Origin: Dehalobacterium formicoaceticum
Lineage (GTDB): Bacteria; Bacillota; Dehalobacteriia; Dehalobacteriales; Dehalobacteriaceae
Length of the DNA: 64,000 nucleotides
Reading direction: 5' to 3'
Assembly (NCBI RefSeq): GCF_002224645.1
Contig: NZ_CP022121.1
Coordinates: forward strand, 992,001 to 1,056,000
In this document: piece by piece, positions 48,294 through 56,415 of the stretch
How the letters are laid out: the number at the start of each line of letters is the position of its first letter
Position numbering within the stretch: the stretch's first letter is position 1
Notes under the pieces: model-generated
Told to the model about the DNA's origin: nothing
What the model saw: the letters and a program-made list of their open reading frames with translations, nothing else
Databases searched by the model: none
Translations under genes and position numbers: made by a program

Positions 48294-48320
48294 AAAGTGC
48301 AGCATAAGGGTGCACTTTTT
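48294..48320 (+). terminator. Terminator after dapF
   Basis: AAAGTGCA (48294-48301) and TGCACTTT (48311-48318) pair across 9 nt and run into TT. A TATAAT at 48332-48337 just after it is the probable -10 for ispE. Confidence 0.7.
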
Positions 48321-48402
48321 GAGATTCGTGATATAATTTATTTTAATAAATCATTTATTGGGGCGGGTTGTGGGGTAATTGGTATAGATTGGAGAAAAGA
48401 TC

Positions 48403-49251
48403 ATGGAATCAGTTGAACTTTTGGCTCCGGCCAAAATTAATCTGTCACTTGATGTGATCGGACAGAGAGAAAATGGCTATCATAATGTGCGCATGGTGAT
48501 GCAATCCATTAGTTTGGCGGATCAGGTACGGGTGACCAAAAAAAATCAGGGCATCACCATTACTTCCAACGTGGCCAATATTCCTTTAAATGAAAACAAC
48601 ATTGCGGTTAAGGCGTGGAAAACTATGGCACATAACTTTCATTTATCAGGAGGAATCCAGATCCATTTGGAAAAAAGGATTCCTGTGGAAGCGGGTTTAG
48701 CCGGAGGCAGCAGTAATGCGGCTGCGGTATTAAAAGCGGTGAACCTCCTGTATGACTTGCGCCTTCCCGCCTCTAACCTGGCTGAAATCGGGCAATCCTT
48801 AGGCGCTGATGTTGCTTATTGTATTGAGGGCGGAATTGCTCTGGCGGAAGGGATTGGGGAAATCCTGACGCCCCTTCCGACATTACCGGAAGCATGGATG
48901 GTTCTGGTTAATCCCGGATTTGGGGTATCTACGAAGGAAGTCTATCAAGCATTGAACTATCAGGAGGTTTCCCATCATCCGGACACGGAGTGCCTGGTCC
49001 AGGCAATCAAAAAAGGAGATTGGCGTACCGTTGCCGATCAAATGGTGAATGTGTTAGAGGAAGTAACTGTGGAAAAGTATCCCCAGGTCGGGGAAATCAA
49101 AAAGGCTTTGTCGGATGCCGGTCTTTTTTCCTTAATGTCAGGCAGCGGACCAACTGTCTTCGGTATTGCCGAAACCAAAGAAAAAGCTATTGAGGCCGGA
49201 AAAAAGATGCAGGATCAATGGAAGACTGTGCTCGTGGCGCATACAGTATAA
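48403..49251 (+). CDS. ispE: 4-diphosphocytidyl-2-C-methyl-D-erythritol kinase
   Basis: IspE is the GHMP-kinase step of the non-mevalonate isoprenoid route. The 282 residues contain APAKINLSLDVIGQRENGYH with the substrate-binding Lys and His, the ATP loop VEAGLAGGSSNAAAVLKAV (about residues 93-111) and the late motif SLMSGSGPTVFGIAE. ATG 48403 follows GGAGAAAAGATC. It starts the run ispE-GntR-nucleotidyltransferase-purR, the usual Firmicute setting for ispE and purR. Confidence 0.97.
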   Translation: MESVELLAPAKINLSLDVIGQRENGYHNVRMVMQSISLADQVRVTKKNQGITITSNVANIPLNENNIAVKAWKTMAHNFHLSGGIQIHLEKRIPVEAGLAGGSSNAAAVLKAVNLLYDLRLPASNLAEIGQSLGADVAYCIEGGIALAEGIGEILTPLPTLPEAWMVLVNPGFGVSTKEVYQALNYQEVSHHPDTECLVQAIKKGDWRTVADQMVNVLEEVTVEKYPQVGEIKKALSDAGLFSLMSGSGPTVFGIAETKEKAIEAGKKMQDQWKTVLVAHTV

Positions 49252-49269
49252 AGGTAATGGGGGTTGGAT

Positions 49270-49974
49270 ATGAGACGCAAATTATTACCGGTAAATTTAG
49301 AAAGTTATCGTCCTCTTGGTGATATTGTCTTTGAAACCATCCGTGAAGCCATAATTTCCGGATATTTAAGACCGGGAGAAAGATTGATGGAAGTGCAATT
49401 GGCGGAAGAAATGGGTGTCAGCCGTACACCCGTGCGGGAAGCGATCAGGAAATTAGAACAGGAAGGTTTTTTGGTGATTGTGCCAAGAAAAGGCGCTTAT
49501 GTCGCGGGAATTTCCTTGAAGGATATCGCCGATGTTTTTGAAATCAGGGCTTCCATGGAATCTCTGGCAGCAGGCTTGGCCGCACAACGCATCACGGAAG
49601 AAGAACTAAATACCCTCAAGGATATGGTGGTTTCTTTTGCAGAATCTGCGGATCATCATGATCTCAAAGATATCGTGCATACAGATACCGATTTTCATGA
49701 TATCATATATAAGGCAAGCCGTAATGAACGGTTAATTCCGATTATCAATAATTTAAGGGAACAGATCCAGAGGTATCGGGCAACCTCCTTAGCTTTTCCG
49801 GGACGTATCAAGATCACAGTGGAAGAACACCGGAAAATGGTGGAGGCAATCTCAAACAAAAATGTTGTCCTGGCCCAGAATTTAGCCCGTGCTCATGTGG
49901 AAAATTCCATGGATAGTATGTTGGTGGCTTTGAAAAGCAGCAATCAGTTGAGTGGACAAAAGAATGAAGAATGA
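49270..49974 (+). CDS. GntR family regulator with FCD domain
   Basis: A 234-residue FadR-type repressor. The N-terminal winged helix (IREAIISGYLRPGERLMEVQ, LAEEMGVSRTPVREAIRKLE) occupies residues 15-80, and the C-terminal all-alpha FCD domain (DVFEIRASMESLAAGLAAQ, DTDFHDIIYKASRNERLIPI) holds the Asp/His metal-ligand pattern and usually senses an organic acid. The effector is not evident. ATG 49270 follows GGGGGTTGG; the TTG at 49264 is poorer. It lies 18 nt after ispE and is probably cotranscribed. Confidence 0.93.
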   Translation: MRRKLLPVNLESYRPLGDIVFETIREAIISGYLRPGERLMEVQLAEEMGVSRTPVREAIRKLEQEGFLVIVPRKGAYVAGISLKDIADVFEIRASMESLAAGLAAQRITEEELNTLKDMVVSFAESADHHDLKDIVHTDTDFHDIIYKASRNERLIPIINNLREQIQRYRATSLAFPGRIKITVEEHRKMVEAISNKNVVLAQNLARAHVENSMDSMLVALKSSNQLSGQKNEE

Positions 49975-50037
49975 AGAATGAATAAAAAGCTGAATGAAGA
50001 TAATAAATCGTTCTTGGGACAGGAGGAATGAAGTCGC

Positions 50038-50808
50038 TTGATCACGGTAGACGGTATCATACTTGCAGGCAGTTCGAAGGAGGACAAGCTGGGAGAATCT
50101 TGTAAAGCCCTGATTGATATCGGGGGGCGCCCTATGGTTTCCTATGTCCTTGATGTGCTGAAAAGCTCACCCTCAGTTAAAAATATCGTTGTGGCTGGAC
50201 CCCGGATGGAGTTGAACCGTCTTTTTGGCGGGATAGACCGGACAACAGTCGTATCAGAGGGAGAAAGCCTTATTGATAGCCTGATGAATGCTTTGGAAGC
50301 TCTTCAACCTCAGGGCAATGTGCTTATTGCTACTGGAGATATCCCCCTTTTGACCAGAGAGGCCTTGGACGACTTTTTAAAAAGATGCTCTAAAAAGCTG
50401 GCGGATGTTTATTATCCCATCGTGCCTAAAGAAGCCAATGAGCGTATTTATCCCGGCATAAAAAGAACTTATATCAGGTTTAAGGAAGGAACTTTTACCG
50501 GGGGCAATTTGTTTTTGGTCAATCCTCAGGTTGTGGCAGCAGCTGCCGGCAAAGCCCGTGCTTTTGTGGAGAAACGGAAATCGCCCTTGGCTTTGGCCCA
50601 ACTGGTGGGATGGAAATTTTTAATTAAATTTCTTTTCCATACTGCGACCTTGGCAGAAACGGAAGCGTTGGTTTCCCGTATTTTTGGCATCAAAGGTGGG
50701 GTGATTATTTCCCCATATCCGGAAGTGGGCATAGATGTGGATAAACCCAGTGATTTAACTCTGGTCAGGAATGCTTTGGAAAAACATATTGCGCCGGGAA
50801 AGGAATGA
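50038..50808 (+). CDS. MobA-like nucleotidyltransferase family protein
   Basis: A 256-residue NTP-transferase (NTP_transf_3). The start GIILAGSSKEDKLGESCKAL carries a degenerate version of the usual LAGGxSxRMG loop with KAL in place of K(P)L, DIGGRPMVSYVLDVL follows, and NVLIATGDIPLLTREALDDF has the acidic metal-binding Asp. Members make molybdopterin guanine dinucleotide, cofactor or sugar nucleotides; this one has no clear substrate. The start is TTG 50038, about 11 nt after AGGAGG; no ATG in frame fits. It sits between a GntR regulator and purR, as in several relatives. Confidence 0.87.
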   Translation: MITVDGIILAGSSKEDKLGESCKALIDIGGRPMVSYVLDVLKSSPSVKNIVVAGPRMELNRLFGGIDRTTVVSEGESLIDSLMNALEALQPQGNVLIATGDIPLLTREALDDFLKRCSKKLADVYYPIVPKEANERIYPGIKRTYIRFKEGTFTGGNLFLVNPQVVAAAAGKARAFVEKRKSPLALAQLVGWKFLIKFLFHTATLAETEALVSRIFGIKGGVIISPYPEVGIDVDKPSDLTLVRNALEKHIAPGKE

Positions 50809-50841
50809 ATGGAACAGGGTTTTTCCTCTTGATGCAGAACA

Positions 50842-50870
50842 TGAATATTAAAAAATTATATGCTTATAAT
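50842..50870 (+). promoter_or_regulatory. Promoter of purR with possible self-operator
   Basis: TGAATA (50842-50847), 17 bp, TATAAT (50865-50870). Directly after it lie two ATTCGG half-sites (around 50871 and 50889) resembling part of the PurBox core, so autoregulation by PurR is possible but weakly supported. Confidence 0.4.
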
Positions 50871-50911
50871 ATTCGGAATTAAGGATTGAATTCGGGGGCG
50901 GGAACAGAGCA

Positions 50912-51739
50912 ATGGAAAGGTTAAAAAGAACAGATCGCTTGGTGGTATTATCCTCTATTTTAACAAAGAATCCCAATACCTTATACTCTCTGAATGACTT
51001 GGCGGTTATGACCGGTGCGGCTAAGTCGACGATCAGTGAAGATTTGACTTTGATCAAGGAACTGCTGCTCTCACATTCTTTGGGAGAGTTATGTTCTTTG
51101 TCAGGTGCTGCCGGAGGTATTTTTTATAAACCACTGCAAAATGAAAAAGGCAGTCAGGACTTCTTAAAGGAATTAGCGGACAGATTAAATGACCGGGAAA
51201 GGGTAATTCCCGGTGGATTTCTTTATATGAATGATGTAATATTTGATCCTCATATTATCAGCAGGATTGGAGAAATATTTTATACAAAGTTTCAACATAC
51301 GGTACCTGATTTCATTGTCACGATAGAAACGAAGGGGATCCCTGTCGCTGCTATGACGGCAAGGTCCTTTAATATTCCCTTGATAATCGTACGGAATTCC
51401 GGGCGGGTGACCGAAGGCTCCTCAGTTAACATCAATTATCTTTCCGGATCGACAAATCGGATTCAAACCATGTCCCTGGCAAGAAGAGCCTTGCCGGATC
51501 ATGCCAAGGTGCTGATCATTGATGATTTTATGAAAGGCGGCGGCACCGCTCAGGGTATGGTGAATTTGATGAAAGAATTTAATGGGGTAGTTGTGGGTAT
51601 AGGGGTAGTCATGACCACCAGAAATCCGGAACAAAAATTAATTAAAGATTATACGGCCCTTCTAGAGCTGATTTCTATTGATGCTGAAACTAATGAAGTA
51701 ATAATCAAACCCTTTTTAGGGAAAAACGTATTATTTTGA
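50912..51739 (+). CDS. purR: Purine operon repressor PurR
   Basis: The Gram-positive PurR: an N-terminal winged helix (residues 1-75, RLVVLSSILTKNPNTLYSLN, LAVMTGAAKSTISEDLTLIK) fused to a phosphoribosyltransferase-fold domain with the PRPP loop VLIIDDFMKGGGTAQGM (about residues 200-216). It represses purine genes and is released by PRPP (or its analogue (p)ppGpp binding) in the family. Length 275 is usual. ATG 50912 follows GGGGGCGGGAACAGAGCA. RidA, often next to purR, is absent; spoVG follows directly. Confidence 0.96.
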   Translation: MERLKRTDRLVVLSSILTKNPNTLYSLNDLAVMTGAAKSTISEDLTLIKELLLSHSLGELCSLSGAAGGIFYKPLQNEKGSQDFLKELADRLNDRERVIPGGFLYMNDVIFDPHIISRIGEIFYTKFQHTVPDFIVTIETKGIPVAAMTARSFNIPLIIVRNSGRVTEGSSVNINYLSGSTNRIQTMSLARRALPDHAKVLIIDDFMKGGGTAQGMVNLMKEFNGVVVGIGVVMTTRNPEQKLIKDYTALLELISIDAETNEVIIKPFLGKNVLF

Positions 51740-51862
51740 AAAAGAATGTATAAATTAAGGAAGTTTTGGAAATTTAGTAATATAATAAAGGGTTTTACTG
51801 GCAAACATAGAATAATGAAGTAATCAATTAGTTTTTGCATCATAGAAAGGACGGTGGGAGAT

Positions 51863-52135
51863 ATGGACGTAACGGATGTACGCATCAGAAAAACACTCTC
51901 GGAAGGGAAGATGAAAGCGATTGTATCGGTGACCATTGATGATGCTTTCGTCATTCACGATGTAAAAGTAGTGGACGGGCAAAATGGTTTATTTGTGGCA
52001 ATGCCGAGCCGTAAGACTCCGGCAGGTGAATTTAGAGATATTGCTCATCCAATATCCCAACAAGCACGTGATATCATTCAATCCAAAGTATTGGAAAAAT
52101 ATCAGCAAGTGCTTACTGAGCAAGAAGCAGTTTAA
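51863..52135 (+). CDS. spoVG: Septation/sporulation regulator SpoVG
   Basis: A 90-residue conserved nucleic-acid-binding regulator. [40 protein letters not shown] and [20 protein letters not shown] match the family over its whole length. ATG 51863 follows GGTGGGAG; a GTG at 51854 is open but less likely. Upstream, AAGGAAGTTT with AT-rich spacing near 51757-51786 might be a SigH promoter, and TATAAT at 51781-51786 an overlapping SigA -10; both are weak. It is followed by a strong terminator. Confidence 0.97.
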   Translation: MDVTDVRIRKTLSEGKMKAIVSVTIDDAFVIHDVKVVDGQNGLFVAMPSRKTPAGEFRDIAHPISQQARDIIQSKVLEKYQQVLTEQEAV

Positions 52136-52159
52136 AGGGATAAAAATAATGAAGTGATT

Positions 52160-52196
52160 AAAGTAATGGAGCCCTTGTGAGCTCCATTACTTTTTT
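52160..52196 (+). terminator. Terminator between spoVG and glmU
   Basis: AAAGTAATGGAGC (52160-52172) and GCTCCATTACTTT (52181-52193) are perfect arms around 8 nt and end in TTTTTT. Confidence 0.92.
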
Positions 52197-52238
52197 ATAT
52201 AATACCTTTATAAGTCTAACTTTTCAGAGGTGGTATTT

Positions 52239-53624
52239 TTGTCAATGGGATATGGAATTATTTTAGCAGCAGGAAAGGGGACTCGGATGAGATCCCGTCT
52301 GCCCAAGGTTCTACACAAATTGGGCGGAAAATATATGGTACAGCATGTGATTCGGGCCGTTTGTGACATCGGGATCAAGGAAAGCATTGCTGTGATCGGG
52401 CATGAAGCAGAAATGGTTAAGCAAGCTCTGGGACCCGCACTGACCTATGCCTTACAGGAAGAGCAATTAGGCACGGGGCATGCTGTGATGGCGGCTTTGC
52501 CCTATATCAGGGAAGAAGACGGCCATGTGCTGGTGGTTTGCGGTGACACACCTTTAATCAGAGCGGAAACTTTGCAAAAATTATGGGACTATCATCTTGA
52601 AACGAACAGTGCCTGCTCGGTCCTGTCAGCGCTGTTGCCTGATCCGGCAGGATATGGGCGCATTGTGCGTAAAGAGGACGGAACTTTATTAAAAATTGTG
52701 GAACAAAAAGATGCATTGCCTGAAGAGCTTCTGCTTCAGGAAATTAATACCGGCATCTATTGTTTTGACTTAAAAAGCTTACGGGAGGTCATCAAAAATT
52801 TAAGCCATGATAATGCCCAGGGAGAGTATTATTTAACGGATATGGTGGCACTATTAGGTGAGCAAGGGCTGATGGTCAATGCTGTCATTGCGGATGATTT
52901 TGAGGAAACCCAAGGGATTAACAGCCGCTCTCAGCTATGTGCTGCAGAGAAAATCTTGCGTAGGCGCAAAATTTTTTCTTTGATGGAGGACGACGGTGTT
53001 ACGATTGTAGATCCGGATACCACCTATATTGACCAGGATGTAACCATTGGTCAGGACACTGTGGTAGAGCCCGGGACCTTTTTAAGAGGGAAAACGGTCA
53101 TTGGAGCAGAATGCACCATCGGTCCCAATACTGATATCACAGATTCTATCATCGGAGACGGGTGCAAAATTAATCGCACCGTGATGGTGGAAGCAAAGGC
53201 AGGGGATTTATGTAACATCGGACCTTTTGCTTACCTGCGGCCCGGGGCGGAACTGGGGTATCAGGTGAAGGTGGGGGATTTTGTAGAAATCAAGAAATCA
53301 CGGATTGGAGATAACAGCAAAATTCCTCATTTGTCCTATGTAGGTGATGCTCAGCTTGGGATGAAGGTAAATATCGGATGCGGGACCATTACTTGCAATT
53401 ATGATGGGAAGCATAAATATCAAACTACTATTGAAGATGGTGTCTTTGTTGGCAGTAATACCAATCTGGTAGCTCCGGTAAAGGTAGGAGAAGGTGCTTT
53501 TATCGGCGCAGGATCCACCATTACGATGGAAGTTCCGGCAGGTGATTTGGCCCTTGGCCGGGGAAGGCAAGTCAATTTTGCCGGGTGGGCGATTAAAAAA
53601 CGAAGTCAAGAGGAAAAGGAATAA
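52239..53624 (+). CDS. glmU: Bifunctional UDP-GlcNAc pyrophosphorylase / glucosamine-1-P acetyltransferase
   Basis: GlmU makes UDP-GlcNAc for peptidoglycan. Residues 1-230 are the uridylyltransferase (ILAAGKGTRMRSRLPKVLHK, VCGDTPLIRAETL, EINTGIYCFD), and residues 250-455 are a left-handed beta-helix acetyltransferase (VTIGQDTVVEPGTFLRGKTV, ISYVGDAQLGMKVNIGCGTI begins LSYVGD here, NYDGKHKYQT). TTG 52239 lies 5 nt after AGGTGG; ATG 52245 is an alternative and GTG 52230 overlaps the ribosome site. Followed by prs, the standard spoVG-glmU-prs order. Confidence 0.96.
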   Translation: MSMGYGIILAAGKGTRMRSRLPKVLHKLGGKYMVQHVIRAVCDIGIKESIAVIGHEAEMVKQALGPALTYALQEEQLGTGHAVMAALPYIREEDGHVLVVCGDTPLIRAETLQKLWDYHLETNSACSVLSALLPDPAGYGRIVRKEDGTLLKIVEQKDALPEELLLQEINTGIYCFDLKSLREVIKNLSHDNAQGEYYLTDMVALLGEQGLMVNAVIADDFEETQGINSRSQLCAAEKILRRRKIFSLMEDDGVTIVDPDTTYIDQDVTIGQDTVVEPGTFLRGKTVIGAECTIGPNTDITDSIIGDGCKINRTVMVEAKAGDLCNIGPFAYLRPGAELGYQVKVGDFVEIKKSRIGDNSKIPHLSYVGDAQLGMKVNIGCGTITCNYDGKHKYQTTIEDGVFVGSNTNLVAPVKVGEGAFIGAGSTITMEVPAGDLALGRGRQVNFAGWAIKKRSQEEKE

Positions 53625-53726
53625 CTAATTTTTTATTTAATTGTCGAAAATAACAGGATATCATGGTTTTAAGGCGAATAGATAAGCATGGATGATAGTT
53701 ATTAGTAGGAGGTCGTTGAATTTATT

Positions 53727-54674
53727 ATGAGCGGTAGTCAAATAAAGCTTTTTTCTGCCAATGCCAATCCGGAATTAGCACAGGAAATAGCTGAATATTT
53801 GGGATTGAGCATGGCCTCGGCGAAGGTTATTCGCTTCAGTGACGGGGAAGTAACCGTGGACATTGATGAAAGTGTGCGGGGGGCCGATGTTTTTATCATT
53901 CAGCCTACTTGTGCGCCGGTCAACGAGCATCTGATGGAGCTTTTGATCATGATTGATGCGGTTCGAAGAGCTTCGGCGCGGAGAATTACAGCAGTGATAC
54001 CATATTATGGATACGCAAGGCAGGAAAGAAAAAGCCGGGCCAGAGAACCCATTTCGGCCAAGCTGGTTGCCAATTTACTGACGGCCGCCGGTGCTCGCCG
54101 GGTTGTTGCCATGGATCTCCATGCCAGCGCTATTCAAGGCTTTTTCGATATTCCTGTGGATCATCTCCCCGGAGTCCCTATTTTAGCCGAGTATTATCAG
54201 AAAAAGCATTTAGATAACCTATTGGTCGTTTCTCCTGACTTGGGAGGTGTGACGCGGGCGCGGAATTTGGCAAACCGTCTGGGGACGGAGATTGCGATTA
54301 TTGATAAACGGCGTCCGCAGCCAAACGTAGCAGAAATTATGAATATTATCGGCGATATCAGAGGGAAAACGGTTGTGATGGCCGATGATATTATTGATAC
54401 GGCTGGAACTATTACTTTGGGTGCTCAGGCTCTGTTGGATCGAGGCGCCAAGGAGGTTCATGCCTGCTGTACTCATGCCGTGCTATCTGGTTCTGCCTAT
54501 GAACGTTTGGAAAAATCAGTGATTAAAGAGGTTCTGATTACTAATACCATTCCTTTTGATTCCGCTAAGGCAGCAAGTTGCTCTAAGATTAAGGTCTTAT
54601 CAGTGGCTCCCATTTTTGGAGAAGCCATCATGCGAATTCACGAAGATCTTTCCGTCAGTCGCTTATTTGATTAA
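53727..54674 (+). CDS. prs: Ribose-phosphate pyrophosphokinase
   Basis: PRPP synthetase, 315 residues, transfers pyrophosphate from ATP to ribose-5-P. Seen are the flexible-loop region [20 protein letters not shown], the metal site [19 protein letters not shown] and the PRPP loop [21 protein letters not shown] 53727 follows AGGAGGTCG. Its product is the PurR effector and precursor of purines, histidine and pyridine nucleotides, which fits the neighbourhood. Confidence 0.97.
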   Translation: MSGSQIKLFSANANPELAQEIAEYLGLSMASAKVIRFSDGEVTVDIDESVRGADVFIIQPTCAPVNEHLMELLIMIDAVRRASARRITAVIPYYGYARQERKSRAREPISAKLVANLLTAAGARRVVAMDLHASAIQGFFDIPVDHLPGVPILAEYYQKKHLDNLLVVSPDLGGVTRARNLANRLGTEIAIIDKRRPQPNVAEIMNIIGDIRGKTVVMADDIIDTAGTITLGAQALLDRGAKEVHACCTHAVLSGSAYERLEKSVIKEVLITNTIPFDSAKAASCSKIKVLSVAPIFGEAIMRIHEDLSVSRLFD

Positions 54675-54694
54675 AGTTAGGAAAGTATAAGAAA

Positions 54695-54722
54695 AAGCCC
54701 TCTGCCTTTGGCAGGGGCTTAT
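54695..54722. terminator. Shared terminator between prs and the convergent PRC-barrel gene
   Basis: AAGCCCTCTGCC (54695-54706) pairs with GGCAGGGGCTT (54710-54720) with one bulged T; A-rich and T-rich flanks allow use on either strand. Confidence 0.75.
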
Positions 54723-54730
54723 TCTTGGCA

Positions 54731-55564
54731 TTAAGTTTCTTTGGGAGGGCTGGTATTTTCCTGAGGCTCTTCTTGCTGCTCCGGGGTTTCATCATCTAAA
54801 AGAATCAAATCTTTTTCAGGAATCTCAGCGTTGGTAAGTTCCTCCTCAGGAATCTCTTCCTCATATATTTCTTCTTTTTCCACGATTGGCTCTTCCGGCG
54901 GCAGTTCTTCAGATGCTTGTTTTTCTTTTCTTTCCTCTTCCGCCAATTTATTGATGGAACTGACAATAGCATGCCCTAACTTTTGAGAGGTTTCCACTGT
55001 GCTGCCCCATATTTTTCCGGTGGCGGTTTTAAGATCACTCATGGTTTTCTGGATATGATTGTCTCCTGAAATGAGTCGATTTTCTGCTCCATCGGCTACC
55101 ATTACTACGTCCTTGCCAATGGTCACGACATCTTCCCCGGAGAGAAGGATTTTTCCTTTCCATAATCCTTCTGTAAGTTTGCCGCCGATCTCATATTTGG
55201 TAATTTTCCCAGTCTCATCAAACCAGAATTCTTCTACATGACCCAATAATTTTCCCGAAGTACTGACAACCCTGGAATTGATGATGGGCATTGGATTTTT
55301 CATTAATTTAGAGATTTGCGGTAAATTCGCGACTTTTTCTACCGTCCCGGCTTTGTCTATGACAATAGCGTGATCTCCAATTTGATTGACACGGTAAAAA
55401 GGAATAATTTTTTCTTCTTTGAGCCATCTTTTTTTGGTAATGACAAATGCGGCCACAACCTTGCTGACCGGATCAATCACTATGCTTTTTACTTGACCCA
55501 GATGCTCTCCTTCGTGTACGCTTAATACAGGAAGGGAAAGGGCTTTTTTACTCGGTTTTTCCAT
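54731..55564 (-). CDS. PRC-barrel domain protein with acidic tail
   Basis: A 277-residue protein. Two PRC-barrel domains are visible: LSVHEGEHLGQVKSIVIDPV near residue 14 and VVSTSGKLLGHVEEFWFDET near residue 99. An amphipathic middle (about 175-210) is followed by a tail of about 60 residues rich in Glu and Pro (EEIYEEEIPEEELTNAEIPE), likely disordered. PRC-barrels bind proteins or RNA or small ligands; no function is known here. Start ATG 55564 has a good GGAGGTGCTTCC. It occupies, on the opposite strand, the place that ctc (ribosomal protein L25) takes between prs and pth in Bacillus. Confidence 0.85.
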   Translation of the reverse strand: MEKPSKKALSLPVLSVHEGEHLGQVKSIVIDPVSKVVAAFVITKKRWLKEEKIIPFYRVNQIGDHAIVIDKAGTVEKVANLPQISKLMKNPMPIINSRVVSTSGKLLGHVEEFWFDETGKITKYEIGGKLTEGLWKGKILLSGEDVVTIGKDVVMVADGAENRLISGDNHIQKTMSDLKTATGKIWGSTVETSQKLGHAIVSSINKLAEEERKEKQASEELPPEEPIVEKEEIYEEEIPEEELTNAEIPEKDLILLDDETPEQQEEPQENTSPPKET

Positions 55565-55689
55565 GGAAGCACCTCCTTCATTGAGGATTAACCTGATAGA
55601 ATATTATGCTGAGGGAGCATATGATATGCAAAATATCTTGAGGACTTTATTTTTACCGATGATGTTAAAGACAATGGGGAGGGGATAGG

Positions 55690-56259
55690 ATGAAAATCAT
55701 TGTTGGGTTAGGGAATCCCGGATCCCAATATGAAGCAACGCGACATAATGTGGGTTTTATGACATTGGATCTGCTGGCGGAAAATCTGAATATTGATTTT
55801 AGAAAACAAGCACATTTTTCCACGGTGGGGGAAGGCCGCGTGGGAGGAGAAAAGGTGCTCCTGATGAAACCGATGACCTTTATGAATCTTAGCGGCCGTG
55901 CCGTAAGAGATGCCGTTGATTTTTATAAAGTCGATTTAACGGATTTATTGATTATCTATGATGACATGGATTTACCTCCCGGCAGAATACGCATTCGCCC
56001 GGGAGGAAGCGATGGGGGACATAACGGGATCAATTCGATTATCAGCCATTTATCCGGGAGGCAGGTTGCCCGCATCAAAATCGGCATTGGCAGACCGGAG
56101 CGGGAAACAACGGTTAAGTATGTTTTAATGCCTTTCCCGGATCAAGAGTGGGACTTGGTAAAGCCCTCCATTGATAAAGCAGCTCAGGCTGCGGAGGTTT
56201 GGCTGAAAGAAGGCATTGAACCTGCTATGAATCGCTACAATAGCATATCACCTCAATAA
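55690..56259 (+). CDS. pth: Peptidyl-tRNA hydrolase
   Basis: Pth frees tRNA from peptidyl-tRNA dropped by ribosomes. The 189 residues begin MKIIVGLGNPGSQYEATRHN, with the catalytic His in TRHNVGF; the catalytic Asp lies in IIYDDMDLPPGRIRIRPGGS, and GHNGINSIISHL completes the signature. ATG 55690 follows GGGGAGGGGATAGG. Next downstream is mfd after a weak stem (AGCACG/CGTGCT, 56343-56365). Confidence 0.97.
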   Translation: MKIIVGLGNPGSQYEATRHNVGFMTLDLLAENLNIDFRKQAHFSTVGEGRVGGEKVLLMKPMTFMNLSGRAVRDAVDFYKVDLTDLLIIYDDMDLPPGRIRIRPGGSDGGHNGINSIISHLSGRQVARIKIGIGRPERETTVKYVLMPFPDQEWDLVKPSIDKAAQAAEVWLKEGIEPAMNRYNSISPQ

Positions 56260-56415
56260 ACTGAGTACTATTAAAAATGTCCCTTGACGGAATAAATTTG
56301 ACTGGATATACTGGGATGAAATGTGAAAAGCTGAAAACAATAAGCACGGTTGCAAGGATCGTGCTAATTTTTGCATGGGGATTTTGTTACTTTAAGGTAA
56401 GGGGTTAGGAGAAAG

